Assembly: GCA_023440705.1 (NCBI GenBank)
Contig: JAEXRP010000077.1
Span: 1-64,000 of the forward strand
Direction of reading: 5' to 3'
DNA from: Soonwooa sp023440705
GTDB taxonomy: Bacteria; Bacteroidota; Bacteroidia; Flavobacteriales; Weeksellaceae
DNA length: 64,000 nt
Part shown: positions 42,507 to 51,973 of the stretch, one piece after another
Position numbering within the stretch: position 1 is the stretch's first letter
Layout: every line of letters starts with the position of its first letter
Made by a program: the position numbers and the translations under genes
The notes under the pieces: model-generated
What the model saw: only the letters and a program-made list of their open reading frames with translations
What the model was told of the DNA's origin: nothing
The model's database searches: none

Positions 42507-44363
42507 ATGTCAAAAAATTTCCGTTATGATATTTCTTTTTTGCGAGTAGTTGCAGTAATATCTGTTATACTATTTCATTATGATTTTTCATTCTTCAATG
42601 GCGGATTTGTTGGGGTTGATATATTCTTTGTAATCTCTGGCTACTTGATGACAAAAATTATCTTAACGGGGTTCGAGAAAAATAACTTTAATATTGTAGA
42701 ATTCTATAAAAGACGAATCAATCGAATTATCCCTGCGTTACTAGCAACAATTTTGCTCTTTGGTTTCGCAATATTTTTTATTATCCCAACACAGTTTGTT
42801 TCATATTTGCAAAGTGCGTTTTCTAGTAGCTTGTTCTATTCCAATATCTATTATTATCGCAATATTGGCTATTTTGACCAAGCTTCACATAACAATTTTT
42901 TGCTCCACACTTGGTCTTTATCTGTAGAATGGCAGTTCTACATGGTATATCCATTAATTTTGTTGCCTTTTAAAAAAATCTATAAAAGACATCCAAAAAT
43001 TTTCATAGGAATATTTGGTGTCCTTACTTTGACCTCTTTTGTAGGAATGCTTTTACATTCTATTAATGATCAAAGCTATAGTTTTTACATTACCTATACA
43101 CGTGCATGGGAAATGCTTGCTGGTGGCATCATTTTTTTAAATGATAAAAAACTAAATAATATAAAACCAAAAGCAAAGGTCTTCATTACTATTTTGTCGT
43201 TGCTTACTTTCGTGTATTTCTTTAAAAATGCTGATGCTGCTAATTGGCCTTCAATTAAGTCTATTTTTCCAGTGCTGGCAACAGCATTTATTATTGGTGT
43301 ACAATCTAACTACAACATATACAAAAGCAAAATAATTACCTATCTAGGAGATTTGTCTTATTCACTATATCTCTATCATTGGCCTTTGTACGTTTTCAGT
43401 CTATTTTTCGAACTTAATCATCGTATATCTTTCAAGCTGTGTTTTATCGCACTATCATTTGTCTTGGCAGCCTTGTCCTATCATTTCATAGAAAAAAAAT
43501 CTTATAGTGGAAAATCGAGATATATTGTTGCAGGATCTCTACTCATTTTCGTAGTTGGCTTTGGTCTTAGCAATATTAATCCCAGCAAATATTTGGGCGA
43601 AAATGGGAACCTAGCATTTGCAGTAACAAGATATAAAAAGGAAAATGCAATCCTCCAATACAATCTTGGTACAAGACATGTCACTGACAAAACAGATTAT
43701 TACACATTTAACAAAGATTTCTTATATCAGTTTTCCAAAAACGGACAAAAAAATGTAATATTACTAGGCGATAGTCATGCAGGTATGTTTGCAAAGACCT
43801 TTGAAAACATAAGTAAAGAATGTGGATTCAATCTCATCCAGATAACTGCAGATGCTACGTATCCAATGCTTAATGCTAACACGAAATTTCCAAATTCTCG
43901 TCTTTACTTTAACTATATTTTTGAAAAGTACATACCATCTGTCTTTAATAAAATAGATTTGGTTATTATCAGCTCAAACTATAATGTGTACCATGATGAT
44001 ACATTATTGAAAAATATTAGTTTTACCCAGAACTACTTTACAAAATACAAAATTCCGTATTTTTTTCTTGGACAGACAGATCGATACTATTTGGATTTCC
44101 CTACCAATTACTATCTCAATAAAACCTATAGTATAAATTACTACCAAACTAAAAGATCTTTACAACGATCTTCTGACTGCAATACAAAATTAAAGGGCAT
44201 TTTACAAAATACCTATTTTGACCTACAAAATCTACCAATTGAAAAAGTATCAAAAGACGAAAAACCTTATATTTACGATTCGGATCATCTCTCATATTAT
44301 GGTACCGAACAATATAAAGCGTACATAAAAAAAGAAATTCAGAACTATCTGAAAGCTAAATAA
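42507..44363 (+). CDS. Membrane O-acyltransferase with C-terminal SGNH domain (OafA/YrhL type)
   Basis: The 618-residue protein has an acyltransferase-3 membrane domain of about ten helices (1-360) with the conserved His near 24 (LFHYDF) and the FVGVDIFFVISGYLMT segment. A periplasmic SGNH domain follows, with GDSHAGM near 421 and the DSDH dyad near 591-594. Such proteins carry acyl groups across the inner membrane and esterify surface sugars. A 235-base gap before it holds no gene, and the aminotransferase gene follows by 15 bases. It probably O-acetylates the glycan of this locus. Confidence 0.88.
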   Translation: MSKNFRYDISFLRVVAVISVILFHYDFSFFNGGFVGVDIFFVISGYLMTKIILTGFEKNNFNIVEFYKRRINRIIPALLATILLFGFAIFFIIPTQFVSYLQSAFSSSLFYSNIYYYRNIGYFDQASHNNFLLHTWSLSVEWQFYMVYPLILLPFKKIYKRHPKIFIGIFGVLTLTSFVGMLLHSINDQSYSFYITYTRAWEMLAGGIIFLNDKKLNNIKPKAKVFITILSLLTFVYFFKNADAANWPSIKSIFPVLATAFIIGVQSNYNIYKSKIITYLGDLSYSLYLYHWPLYVFSLFFELNHRISFKLCFIALSFVLAALSYHFIEKKSYSGKSRYIVAGSLLIFVVGFGLSNINPSKYLGENGNLAFAVTRYKKENAILQYNLGTRHVTDKTDYYTFNKDFLYQFSKNGQKNVILLGDSHAGMFAKTFENISKECGFNLIQITADATYPMLNANTKFPNSRLYFNYIFEKYIPSVFNKIDLVIISSNYNVYHDDTLLKNISFTQNYFTKYKIPYFFLGQTDRYYLDFPTNYYLNKTYSINYYQTKRSLQRSSDCNTKLKGILQNTYFDLQNLPIEKVSKDEKPYIYDSDHLSYYGTEQYKAYIKKEIQNYLKAK

Positions 44364-44378
44364 ACAACTCTAAACACA

Positions 44379-45479
44379 ATGATAAAATTCCTTGACCTTC
44401 AGAAGATAAATTTAGTCCATCAACAAGAAATTGAACAAAAACTTCTAGAAGTTTTTCGTTCTGGTTGGTATCTCATGGGGGAAGAAGTTAAAAACTTCGA
44501 AAACAATCTAGCAAAATATACTGGGGCAAAGCATGCGATTGGTGTAGCCAATGGACTAGACGCTTTACGATTAATCTTCCGTGCCTACATAGAGTTAGGA
44601 ATCATGAAGGCGGGTGACGAGGTAATTGTTCCTGCTAATACTTATATTGCATCTATACTAGCACTTTCTGATAATGGATTAGTACCAATCTTAGTGGAGC
44701 CAGAAGATGCTACTTTTAATATAGACATCAGCAAAGTTGAAGCAGCTATTACATCCAAAACAAAAGCAATCTTAATAGTTCATCTACAAGGACGAATTGT
44801 CTTTAGTGATGAATTAAAATCTATTGCTAAAAAATACAACTTAAAAATTGTTGAAGACAATGCACAAGCAATTGGAGCTTCTTGGCAAGGCATTAAGTCT
44901 GGTAATCTTGGGGATGCAGCTGGATTCAGCTTTTATCCTGGAAAAAACCTTGGAGCACTTGGAGACGCTGGAGCTATAACCACAAATAATGATGATCTCG
45001 CAAAAACTATTCGTGCAATTGCCAATTACGGCTCTAACCAAAAATATGTGAATATCTACAAAGGTCTCAACTCTAGACTAGACGAAATCCAAGCAGCTGT
45101 TTTGGATGTCAAACTAAAATATATTGATCAAGAAAATGCGGCAAGACGTGTAATTGCGAAACGCTTTTTATCCGAAATCAATAATCCTAAGATTATTTTA
45201 CCAGAAAATCCTAAAGATGAAAATGAACATGTATGGCATGTATTTGTATTAAGATCTAAAGAGCGAGATGCATTACAAAGCTATTTGACAGAAAAAGGTA
45301 TCCAAACAATCATCCACTATCCTATTCCGCCTCATCAACAGGAAGCCTATCGTGAGTTGCAACACCTTTCTTTCCCGATAACAGAAGATATGCACAACGA
45401 AGTCTTGAGTATACCAATATCTTCAATTTTAACAAATGAAGAGGTTGCAGAAATCATCACAGTGATTAATTTGTTCTAA
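44379..45479 (+). CDS. fdtB: DegT/DnrJ/EryC1-family sugar aminotransferase (FdtB type)
   Basis: The 366-residue PLP enzyme shows the sugar-aminotransferase set: ANTYIASILA near 86-95, EDNAQAIGA near 159-167, the PLP Lys at 189 in FSFYPGKNLGALGDAGA, and NSRLDEIQAA. It should aminate the 3-keto sugar made by the ketoisomerase, giving dTDP-3-amino-3,6-dideoxyhexose. The O-acyltransferase gene lies between it and its pathway partners. Downstream is a 218-base structured gap. The role is clear from family and context; the sugar epimer is not. Confidence 0.87.
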   Translation: MIKFLDLQKINLVHQQEIEQKLLEVFRSGWYLMGEEVKNFENNLAKYTGAKHAIGVANGLDALRLIFRAYIELGIMKAGDEVIVPANTYIASILALSDNGLVPILVEPEDATFNIDISKVEAAITSKTKAILIVHLQGRIVFSDELKSIAKKYNLKIVEDNAQAIGASWQGIKSGNLGDAAGFSFYPGKNLGALGDAGAITTNNDDLAKTIRAIANYGSNQKYVNIYKGLNSRLDEIQAAVLDVKLKYIDQENAARRVIAKRFLSEINNPKIILPENPKDENEHVWHVFVLRSKERDALQSYLTEKGIQTIIHYPIPPHQQEAYRELQHLSFPITEDMHNEVLSIPISSILTNEEVAEIITVINLF

Positions 45480-45620
45480 CCGCATTTGAATGACATTATA
45501 ATAAAAATGCTAAATAAATGCGAATAGATAATATTCTTTGAAACTAATAAAAATTACAACTGAATAATATGTTCTTGCACTTATTTGTGCATTTGTAGTT
45601 TTATTAAGTAAGACTAGAAT
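45480..45620 (+). other. Structured intergenic segment
   Basis: The gap after the aminotransferase contains CGCATTT/AAATGCG as a 7-bp inverted repeat near 45481-45524. A nested hairpin follows, in which AATAAAAATTACAA pairs with TTGTAGTTTTATT around an inner TGCAC/GTGCA stem (about 45547-45605). It may be a terminator complex or leader for the next gene. No open reading frame is supported here. Confidence 0.4.
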
Positions 45621-45697
45621 CACCTATATTATTTTCAAAAAAATGATTTGACAAAATAATATAGCAGAAGTAATAATATCTTTTAAAACATTGCAAA

Positions 45698-47254
45698 ATG
45701 AGTATTGAGGCTAATCAACAATATTTCAATTCCTGTCTAGAAACTGTGAAATCGTTGTATGATAATCAACTTTACAACGACTGTGCAGAATATCTTAAAA
45801 AGCTAAGCTTTTTTGCGTGGCTTAATTTTTCTGGTTATTATAAAAACTCATCTCTGGAGCTATACCTTAACTTACTTGGCAAGCATATTTCCCCTTTTGT
45901 TAATGAAAAATTAAAGGAGAAGAAAGATTACTTCAGTGTGTTACATATCTGCTCTCAGGTGTATAAAACAGGAGGGCATAGCAAGTTATTATATAATTGG
46001 ATTAAGAATGATCAAAAAAGCCATCATGCCCTACTATCTATTCGGCAGCCCATTGACGAATTAAGAGAGGTAAGCGAAAGCTATTTAGAAAAAGACAATC
46101 AACTTGATCTGCTAAGTGTAAATGCTGAAAATCTTCTCAAATCTTCTCAATTGTTAAGAGAAGTATTGTACAACAATTATGATCTAATAGTTTTACATAT
46201 TCATCCTGATGAGGTCGTTACTAACATTGCTTTATCAGATACCAACATACCCACACCAGTAAGCTACCTAAATCATGCAGATCACGTGTATTGGAACGGG
46301 GTTACGATTTCTGATATTATTATTCAAATTAGAGAAAGCAATATTAGCTTCGATAGTGAAAGACGGGATATAACTTGCAAACAAGTATTTTTACCAATCC
46401 CAATTCCAGAGCAAGGATCTACTTCAATAGATGAGCACTCTGCAAGTATTAATATACTAACTACTGGCACATACTACAAATATCTTCCCAACGAAAAATA
46501 TGACTTTCTTAAAGAGACTGAACTAATTGTAACTAGACATCCACATGTTTTAATACATATTGTCGGAATTAACGAACAATCGGAATACGCCCAAAAGCAC
46601 CTACATCCGCAACTCATTTTTCATGGTACAATTAGCCCAGAAGAATTACAATTGTTGGAGCAAAAGACCGATATCTATTTAGAAGGATTTCCTACACCGT
46701 CCTTTACGGCTTTGTTACAACCTGCAATGAAGGGAATTCCTTTTGTACTGCACTATCAACCTTTGGAGTTATTCAAACTATTTGTCGAAAACGATTCAGA
46801 TTGTATCGTTTACCCAAAAAGTGTACAGGATTGGCATCTTTTAGTAGATCGTCTTATATCTAACAAATCAGAAAGAGAAGCTTATGCGCAAAAACAATAC
46901 AATATTATTCGCAATAATTTTCACATCGATAGTTGGCGCACAAAGCTTAACGAACTTTATGATCTTGCCAACTTAACAACACATAAGATCCATGACCTAA
47001 AAGAAGACAAAAGCTGGGAAGGCGAAAATGAAAAATTCTTAGTAACAACACACAAATATACCATCCAACATTATTTACATACCGAAAATCTGCCATTAGC
47101 CGACAAAGTAAAAGTTATCAAAAAGGCGAGCCTCAAAAACGACAATGTTTCCTACCTTGGAAAAAAAGCATTGTTAAACTATTTATCAAATAATAAACTA
47201 AAAAAAATATATACGAATATTACACCTATAAAAAATCCAAGATCCAAAAAATAG
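45698..47254 (+). CDS. Divergent GT-B-fold glycosyltransferase-like protein
   Basis: The 518-residue cytoplasmic protein has a helical N-terminal region (1-90) of unknown role, then a segment with YKTGGHSKLL near 89-98 that resembles the first GT-B domain. The second domain includes ITGTYYKY-like strands, VTRHPHVLIHIVG, and EGFPTPSFTALLQPAMKGIPFV, a loose version of the family-4 donor-binding motif. The canonical EX7E pattern is not clear. I expect it to add a sugar in the polysaccharide pathway, but donor and linkage are unknown. It is set apart by gaps of 218 and 181 bases. Confidence 0.65.
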   Translation: MSIEANQQYFNSCLETVKSLYDNQLYNDCAEYLKKLSFFAWLNFSGYYKNSSLELYLNLLGKHISPFVNEKLKEKKDYFSVLHICSQVYKTGGHSKLLYNWIKNDQKSHHALLSIRQPIDELREVSESYLEKDNQLDLLSVNAENLLKSSQLLREVLYNNYDLIVLHIHPDEVVTNIALSDTNIPTPVSYLNHADHVYWNGVTISDIIIQIRESNISFDSERRDITCKQVFLPIPIPEQGSTSIDEHSASINILTTGTYYKYLPNEKYDFLKETELIVTRHPHVLIHIVGINEQSEYAQKHLHPQLIFHGTISPEELQLLEQKTDIYLEGFPTPSFTALLQPAMKGIPFVLHYQPLELFKLFVENDSDCIVYPKSVQDWHLLVDRLISNKSEREAYAQKQYNIIRNNFHIDSWRTKLNELYDLANLTTHKIHDLKEDKSWEGENEKFLVTTHKYTIQHYLHTENLPLADKVKVIKKASLKNDNVSYLGKKALLNYLSNNKLKKIYTNITPIKNPRSKK

Positions 47255-47435
47255 TTTTTACAAAATAGCCAATAAACGTATTTTAAAAATTATAAATACC
47301 GCATTAACTAAATCAATCAAAAGTACTTTGTGTAAGTTATTTTAGAACACTCAAAACAGGGAAACATTTTACAAACAACTATCTGATTTACACCAAACAA
47401 CAATTATTCCGACAACTCTTTTCACATATCACACA

Positions 47436-48353
47436 ATGCCACAAGTTTCTGTTATTATCCCCAACTATAACCATTCGCTATATTTACAGGAGCGAATAGA
47501 TAGTGTATTAGAGCAAAGCTTTCAAGATATTGAAGTCATCATTTTGGATGATCAATCAACAGATAATAGCAAAAATGTAATCGAGCAATATCGTAATCAT
47601 CCCAAAGTGTCGCAAATCATATATAACGAAACTAACTCTGGGTCAACTTTTAGACAATGGAAAAAAGGATTTGGGATAGCCAAAGGAAAATACATTTGGA
47701 TAGCAGAAAGTGATGACGTAGCTGATCCTAGCCTACTTCGCACGTTAGTACTAGCCTTAGATTCCGATGACGCTGTTACATTTTCTTTCTGTAGATCCGT
47801 AAAAATTGATAGTCATTCACAAATCATGGAAAGCATGTCGTGGTTCAATGATCTAGGCAAAAGAAATTGGATGGAAGAAAGTTTTATTAATGACGGAAAA
47901 GAGGAAATTAGAAATTATTTATTCTTCAAAAACATTGTTCCTAACGCCAGTGCGGTTTTGATAAATAAAAAGTATGTCAACGAAAATATCTTTACAGACA
48001 TATCGAATATGAAATATGCTGGCGACTGGTACTTTTGGGTAAAGCTAGCAGAACAAGGGAAAATAGCATACTCTGCAGAAGCTCTTAACAAATTCCGTCA
48101 ACATCAAAATACAACCAGATCAATCAAAAATCCAGATAAAGAGATTAAAAGATTCGGTGAGTATTTTTTTATTATTAAATATGTTCAAAAAAAATATAAC
48201 CTCAGTTGGAACTTATCAAAACACTCTTGGATACTGAGAGAATATCTAGACAAAAAAACAATTTTCGACAAGAAAGCCCAAATACAAATTTTGTCTAAAT
48301 TTCCGTTTCGATATGCGCGATATTTAATATTAAATAGTCTGAAAAAGAAATAA
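47436..48353 (+). CDS. Family 2 glycosyltransferase
   Basis: The 305-residue GT-A enzyme starts directly with the family signature SVIIPNYNHSLYLQERIDSV. It contains DDQSTDNS near 36-43 and the metal-binding ESDD near 88-91. The C-terminal third has no membrane helix, so it acts at the inner face of the membrane on a lipid-linked acceptor. Sugar specificity cannot be read. A 181-base gap without a recognised promoter precedes it, and its stop overlaps the next start as TAATG. Confidence 0.88.
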   Translation: MPQVSVIIPNYNHSLYLQERIDSVLEQSFQDIEVIILDDQSTDNSKNVIEQYRNHPKVSQIIYNETNSGSTFRQWKKGFGIAKGKYIWIAESDDVADPSLLRTLVLALDSDDAVTFSFCRSVKIDSHSQIMESMSWFNDLGKRNWMEESFINDGKEEIRNYLFFKNIVPNASAVLINKKYVNENIFTDISNMKYAGDWYFWVKLAEQGKIAYSAEALNKFRQHQNTTRSIKNPDKEIKRFGEYFFIIKYVQKKYNLSWNLSKHSWILREYLDKKTIFDKKAQIQILSKFPFRYARYLILNSLKKK

Positions 48354-49258
48354 TGAAAAATTATTTGAACAAACTTCTTTACAGAAACAAAAATTTCGAT
48401 ATAAGCTCAACCACTGATCAACTTGACATTTGGGAGAATTCTTGCGAATCTGAAAATACAGAATATCAAAAAGAAACTCCGACTAGTATATGGACCTATT
48501 GGCACGATAATGAGATCCCAAAATCGGTTCAGATTTGTGTGGCTTCATGGAGAAAAAACAACCCAGATTTTAAAATAAATATTGTTAACCATAGTAACCT
48601 AAATACCTTTTTACCAGATTTCAGATTTGATGATTACTACAATAAAAATATTGCAAACATCAGTGATATTATTAGGTTGAAGCTTCTGTATCTATATGGA
48701 GGAATTTGGTTAGATGCTTCTGTTTTTCTAAACACATCGTTATCCACTTATATAGAGCAAAAAGAATCTTATAATCTTGATCTTTTATGTTTTCGTGGAG
48801 ATGGTCACAATAATGATTCCAACTATCCAATTACCGAATCTTGGTTTTTGATAACTTCTCCAAAAAACCATTTTATTAAATTATGGTTAGATACACTGGA
48901 CGAATGCTTTCGGAAAGTCAATTTTGACAATTACTTTCCTTCCAAATATCCTGAGATCTACAACAGCATAGAAGAAAAAAACAGAAATTACCTATTCGTA
49001 TATATGGCTTCACAAGTCGCTATGCGACACTCTTCGAACATCAAAATTGGTTTTCTAAACTCAAGGCTAAATGGATTTTTTTATAACTATTTATTTAAGT
49101 TTGATTATATCAAAATATCAAAATATTTCTTACTTGATTCTAATTACAAAAAATTTCCCAGTATTATTAAGTTAATGAGTAAAAACAGAAATGCGTTAGA
49201 TAGTTTAATACAAGCAAAAATGTACAAAAAAAATACTATGTTTGGACAATATATATAA
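48353..49258 (+). CDS. Capsular polysaccharide synthesis glycosyltransferase (GT32-like)
   Basis: The 301-residue protein has the SIWTYWHDNEIPKSVQICVASW entry typical of the capsular-synthesis/GT32 group (positions about 45-66) and LLYLYGGIWLDASVFL near 112-127. There the usual DxD is LDAS, as in this subfamily. It is likely a retaining sugar transferase in the cytoplasm. It starts one base inside the preceding gene's stop and is followed after 6 bases by another glycosyltransferase gene, so it belongs to a tightly packed set. Sugar and acceptor are unknown. Confidence 0.82.
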   Translation: MKNYLNKLLYRNKNFDISSTTDQLDIWENSCESENTEYQKETPTSIWTYWHDNEIPKSVQICVASWRKNNPDFKINIVNHSNLNTFLPDFRFDDYYNKNIANISDIIRLKLLYLYGGIWLDASVFLNTSLSTYIEQKESYNLDLLCFRGDGHNNDSNYPITESWFLITSPKNHFIKLWLDTLDECFRKVNFDNYFPSKYPEIYNSIEEKNRNYLFVYMASQVAMRHSSNIKIGFLNSRLNGFFYNYLFKFDYIKISKYFLLDSNYKKFPSIIKLMSKNRNALDSLIQAKMYKKNTMFGQYI

Positions 49259-49264
49259 GACTTA

Positions 49265-50125
49265 ATGATAACCATATTTACACCAACCTTTAATCGCGCT
49301 TACATCTTGCCAATACTATATAGATCATTGGAAGAACAGACATGCAAAGATTTTGAATGGTTAATTGTTGATGACGGCTCTACTGATGACACAGAAAGCT
49401 TAATCCAAGATTTTAAAACGGAATGTAGTTTTCCAATTAAATATTTCAAAAAGAATAACGAAGGCAAACACATTGCAATTAATTATGGATTACAAGAAGC
49501 AACTGGAAGCTTGTTCTTTATTGTTGATAGTGACGACCATTTGTCTGAGAATGCAATAGAAGTACTGCTAAGTAAGTACAGGACAATACAGCACAATAAA
49601 GATATTGCAGGCGTTGCCATCGGATATCGATCTATAAAAAAAAATGGAGAAATCATATATTCCAAACCACTTCGCGAGCACGAAATGTTGTTAACTCATA
49701 ATGATTTGGTATATAAAGAAGGTATCACGGGAGATTTTGCAACCGCTTTCAAAACAAACATCCAAAAGCAATTTCCCTATCCTCGTTTCGAAGGCGAAAA
49801 ATTTTTTCGAGAATCCTATGTATATCGCCAAATTGGCAAAAAATATAAAACCTTGTACATTGATGACCCAATCTACTTTGCAGATTATCTCGAAGATGGT
49901 CTCACTGCTAAATCGTGGCAAATGCTCAAAAAATCTCCACAAGGCGCCTCGTTGTTCTTCAAGGAACTAAGTAAAGAGGATATACCTCTCAAAAACAAAT
50001 TATCAGCGCTTAATGCTTACTGGGATTTCCAACTTAATGACATTAGATCCTCTTGGATTCAAAAGTTCCGAGGCGTTTCATTTTTCTTATCTTTGATAGT
50101 GCTATTCAAAAGATTTTTCAAATAA
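49265..50125 (+). CDS. Family 2 glycosyltransferase
   Basis: The 286-residue GT-A enzyme has TIFTPTFNRAYILPILYRSL at 3-22, VDDGSTDDTES near 36-46, and the metal-binding VDSDD near 87-91. It carries a short hydrophobic C-terminal patch (FFLSLIVLF) that may touch the membrane. It probably adds one residue to the repeat unit. It resembles the protein encoded at 62781-63689 in its N-terminal motifs. Spacing is 6 bases to the genes on both sides. Confidence 0.88.
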   Translation: MITIFTPTFNRAYILPILYRSLEEQTCKDFEWLIVDDGSTDDTESLIQDFKTECSFPIKYFKKNNEGKHIAINYGLQEATGSLFFIVDSDDHLSENAIEVLLSKYRTIQHNKDIAGVAIGYRSIKKNGEIIYSKPLREHEMLLTHNDLVYKEGITGDFATAFKTNIQKQFPYPRFEGEKFFRESYVYRQIGKKYKTLYIDDPIYFADYLEDGLTAKSWQMLKKSPQGASLFFKELSKEDIPLKNKLSALNAYWDFQLNDIRSSWIQKFRGVSFFLSLIVLFKRFFK

Positions 50126-50131
50126 TATATT

Positions 50132-50809
50132 ATGATAGTAGGTAAGGGTTTAATTGCTTCATTATTTTCCGATTGTGACCGCCATGACGTCGTCTTTTTC
50201 GCATCTGGTGTTTCTAATTCATCTGAAACATCGAAGGCGAACTTTGATAGAGAAAATACACTAGTTACCGAAGTCTTACAAAATAATACAGACAAATTAT
50301 TTGTGTACTTCAGTACATGTTCTATCTATGATTCGTCAAAATACAATAGTCCTTATGTTCTTCACAAATTACATATGGAAGAGATTATTAAGCAAAACGC
50401 TTCTAATTATTTAATTCTTAGGGTTAGTAATGCTGTTGGTAAAGGAGGCAACCCACATTTATTAGTCAATTATCTGCATCGACAAATTGCATCTAAAAAC
50501 CCTATCAATATACATAAAAATGCTACTAGAAATCTAATTGATGTAGAAGACATTAAACAAATTACATTAGATTACATTACAAAGAAAAAATATAATCAGA
50601 TACTTAATCTCGCCTATCCAGAGAATTTTCATATCGCCGAAGTTGTAGAAATTTTAGAGGAAGAATTAGCAACACAAGCTATAAAGCATTTCGAAAATAA
50701 AGGTGAACATTACTCTATAGATGTTAGTATGTTAACCTATCAATTCAAGGAGCTAAATAGAAGTCAATATCTTAAAAATATTGTTAAAAAATATTATAAT
50801 CAAAGATGA
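50132..50809 (+). CDS. Compact NAD-dependent epimerase/dehydratase-like SDR
   Basis: The 225-residue protein looks like an extended SDR with the first third compressed. MIVGKGLIAS stands in for the GxxGxxG turn and is followed almost at once by VVFFASG, which normally comes some 50-60 residues later. The catalytic set is kept: Ser near 64 (STCSIYD) and Y75/K79 (YVLHK), with VEDI later. It could act on a nucleotide sugar, but the shortened nucleotide-binding part makes cofactor binding uncertain. It is 6 bases after one glycosyltransferase gene and overlaps the next by 4. Confidence 0.7.
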   Translation: MIVGKGLIASLFSDCDRHDVVFFASGVSNSSETSKANFDRENTLVTEVLQNNTDKLFVYFSTCSIYDSSKYNSPYVLHKLHMEEIIKQNASNYLILRVSNAVGKGGNPHLLVNYLHRQIASKNPINIHKNATRNLIDVEDIKQITLDYITKKKYNQILNLAYPENFHIAEVVEILEEELATQAIKHFENKGEHYSIDVSMLTYQFKELNRSQYLKNIVKKYYNQR

Positions 50810-51963
50810 AAATAACCTATATCTATCCGTCCTTGCACAATCCCGGTGGTATCTCAAGGGTTTTAACTTTAAAAATGAACTATTTAGCTGATGTTATGGG
50901 ACATGAAGTCAGTATAATTACTTACTCTCAATTCGATAAAGGAATATTTTTCCCATTATCACCCTTGGTTAAGCAAATGCATTTTGATATAAGTCGAAAT
51001 ACAAATTTTGAGGGAAGTTTTTTTAAAAAGAAAAAAGAAGAATATCTTTTTTTAAAAACTTTAAGACACCATATAGAGGATTTTTTAGAAAAAAAACCTC
51101 AAGACATTGTCATTACAACTACATTTGGCTTGGAGCATAAGTTTTTATACAAGTTAAAAGATGCTAGCAAAAAAATAGGTGAATTTCACTTTGCATTTAA
51201 CAAATCTCCTTTATCAGCACTCAAAAACTTTGGGAAGGTACGACATCCTAAAGATATCCTGGACCTTTTCGCAAGACGTAATTATATTAATTCTATTTCT
51301 GGTCTAGATGCATTTGTATTATTAACAAAACAAGACATGATTAGTTGGGAAAGACATTTCAAAAATCTTTACCATATATCTAATCCTATAACATTAGAAA
51401 CTAATCAAATCAGTGAAGTTAAATCCAAAAACGTCCTAGCAATAGGAAGATTTCATCACCAAAAAGGATTTGATTATTTAGTTCGCATTTGGGATAAAGT
51501 AGTAAAACAACATCCTGACTGGACACTAAAAATTGTGGGTGATGGTGAACAAGAAACGGCTATTAGAAATTTTATTAAAAAAAATGATTTAGAAAATAAT
51601 ATTTGTATAATAAAGCCAAAACCTGATGTTCATAAAGAGTATCTAGATGCAAGTATCTATGTCATGACTTCTCGATTCGAAGGTCTCCCTTTAGTCTTGA
51701 TTGAAGCGATGCATTTTGGGCTACCGATTGTTTCTTACAACTGTCAATGTGGTCCAAGCGATCTTGTTAAAAATGAAACCAATGGGTATTTAACCCCTGT
51801 TGGCGATATTGATAAGACAGCAGAGCACATTTGCGAACTTATTGAGAATCCAGATCTTCGTTCTAAATTTGGTTTGGCCAATAGAAAAAAATCTTTTAAC
51901 TATAAAGTAGCGCCTATTATGGAAACATGGGAAAGCCTCTTCAAAACAATAATAAAACAATAA
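50806..51963 (+). CDS. Family 4 glycosyltransferase
   Basis: The 385-residue GT-B retaining enzyme begins with MKITYIYPSLHNPGGISRVL, containing the acceptor-side glycine loop. Its donor domain shows AIGRFHHQKGFDYLVRIWDK near 205-224 and the EX7E motif in EGLPLVLIEAMHFGLPIVSY near 288-307. It likely transfers a hexose from a nucleotide donor to the growing chain. It overlaps the compact SDR gene by 4 bases (ATGA) and precedes the frameshifted GT32-like gene by 10 bases. Confidence 0.92.
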   Translation: MKITYIYPSLHNPGGISRVLTLKMNYLADVMGHEVSIITYSQFDKGIFFPLSPLVKQMHFDISRNTNFEGSFFKKKKEEYLFLKTLRHHIEDFLEKKPQDIVITTTFGLEHKFLYKLKDASKKIGEFHFAFNKSPLSALKNFGKVRHPKDILDLFARRNYINSISGLDAFVLLTKQDMISWERHFKNLYHISNPITLETNQISEVKSKNVLAIGRFHHQKGFDYLVRIWDKVVKQHPDWTLKIVGDGEQETAIRNFIKKNDLENNICIIKPKPDVHKEYLDASIYVMTSRFEGLPLVLIEAMHFGLPIVSYNCQCGPSDLVKNETNGYLTPVGDIDKTAEHICELIENPDLRSKFGLANRKKSFNYKVAPIMETWESLFKTIIKQ

Positions 51964-51973
51964 TCACAAATAA

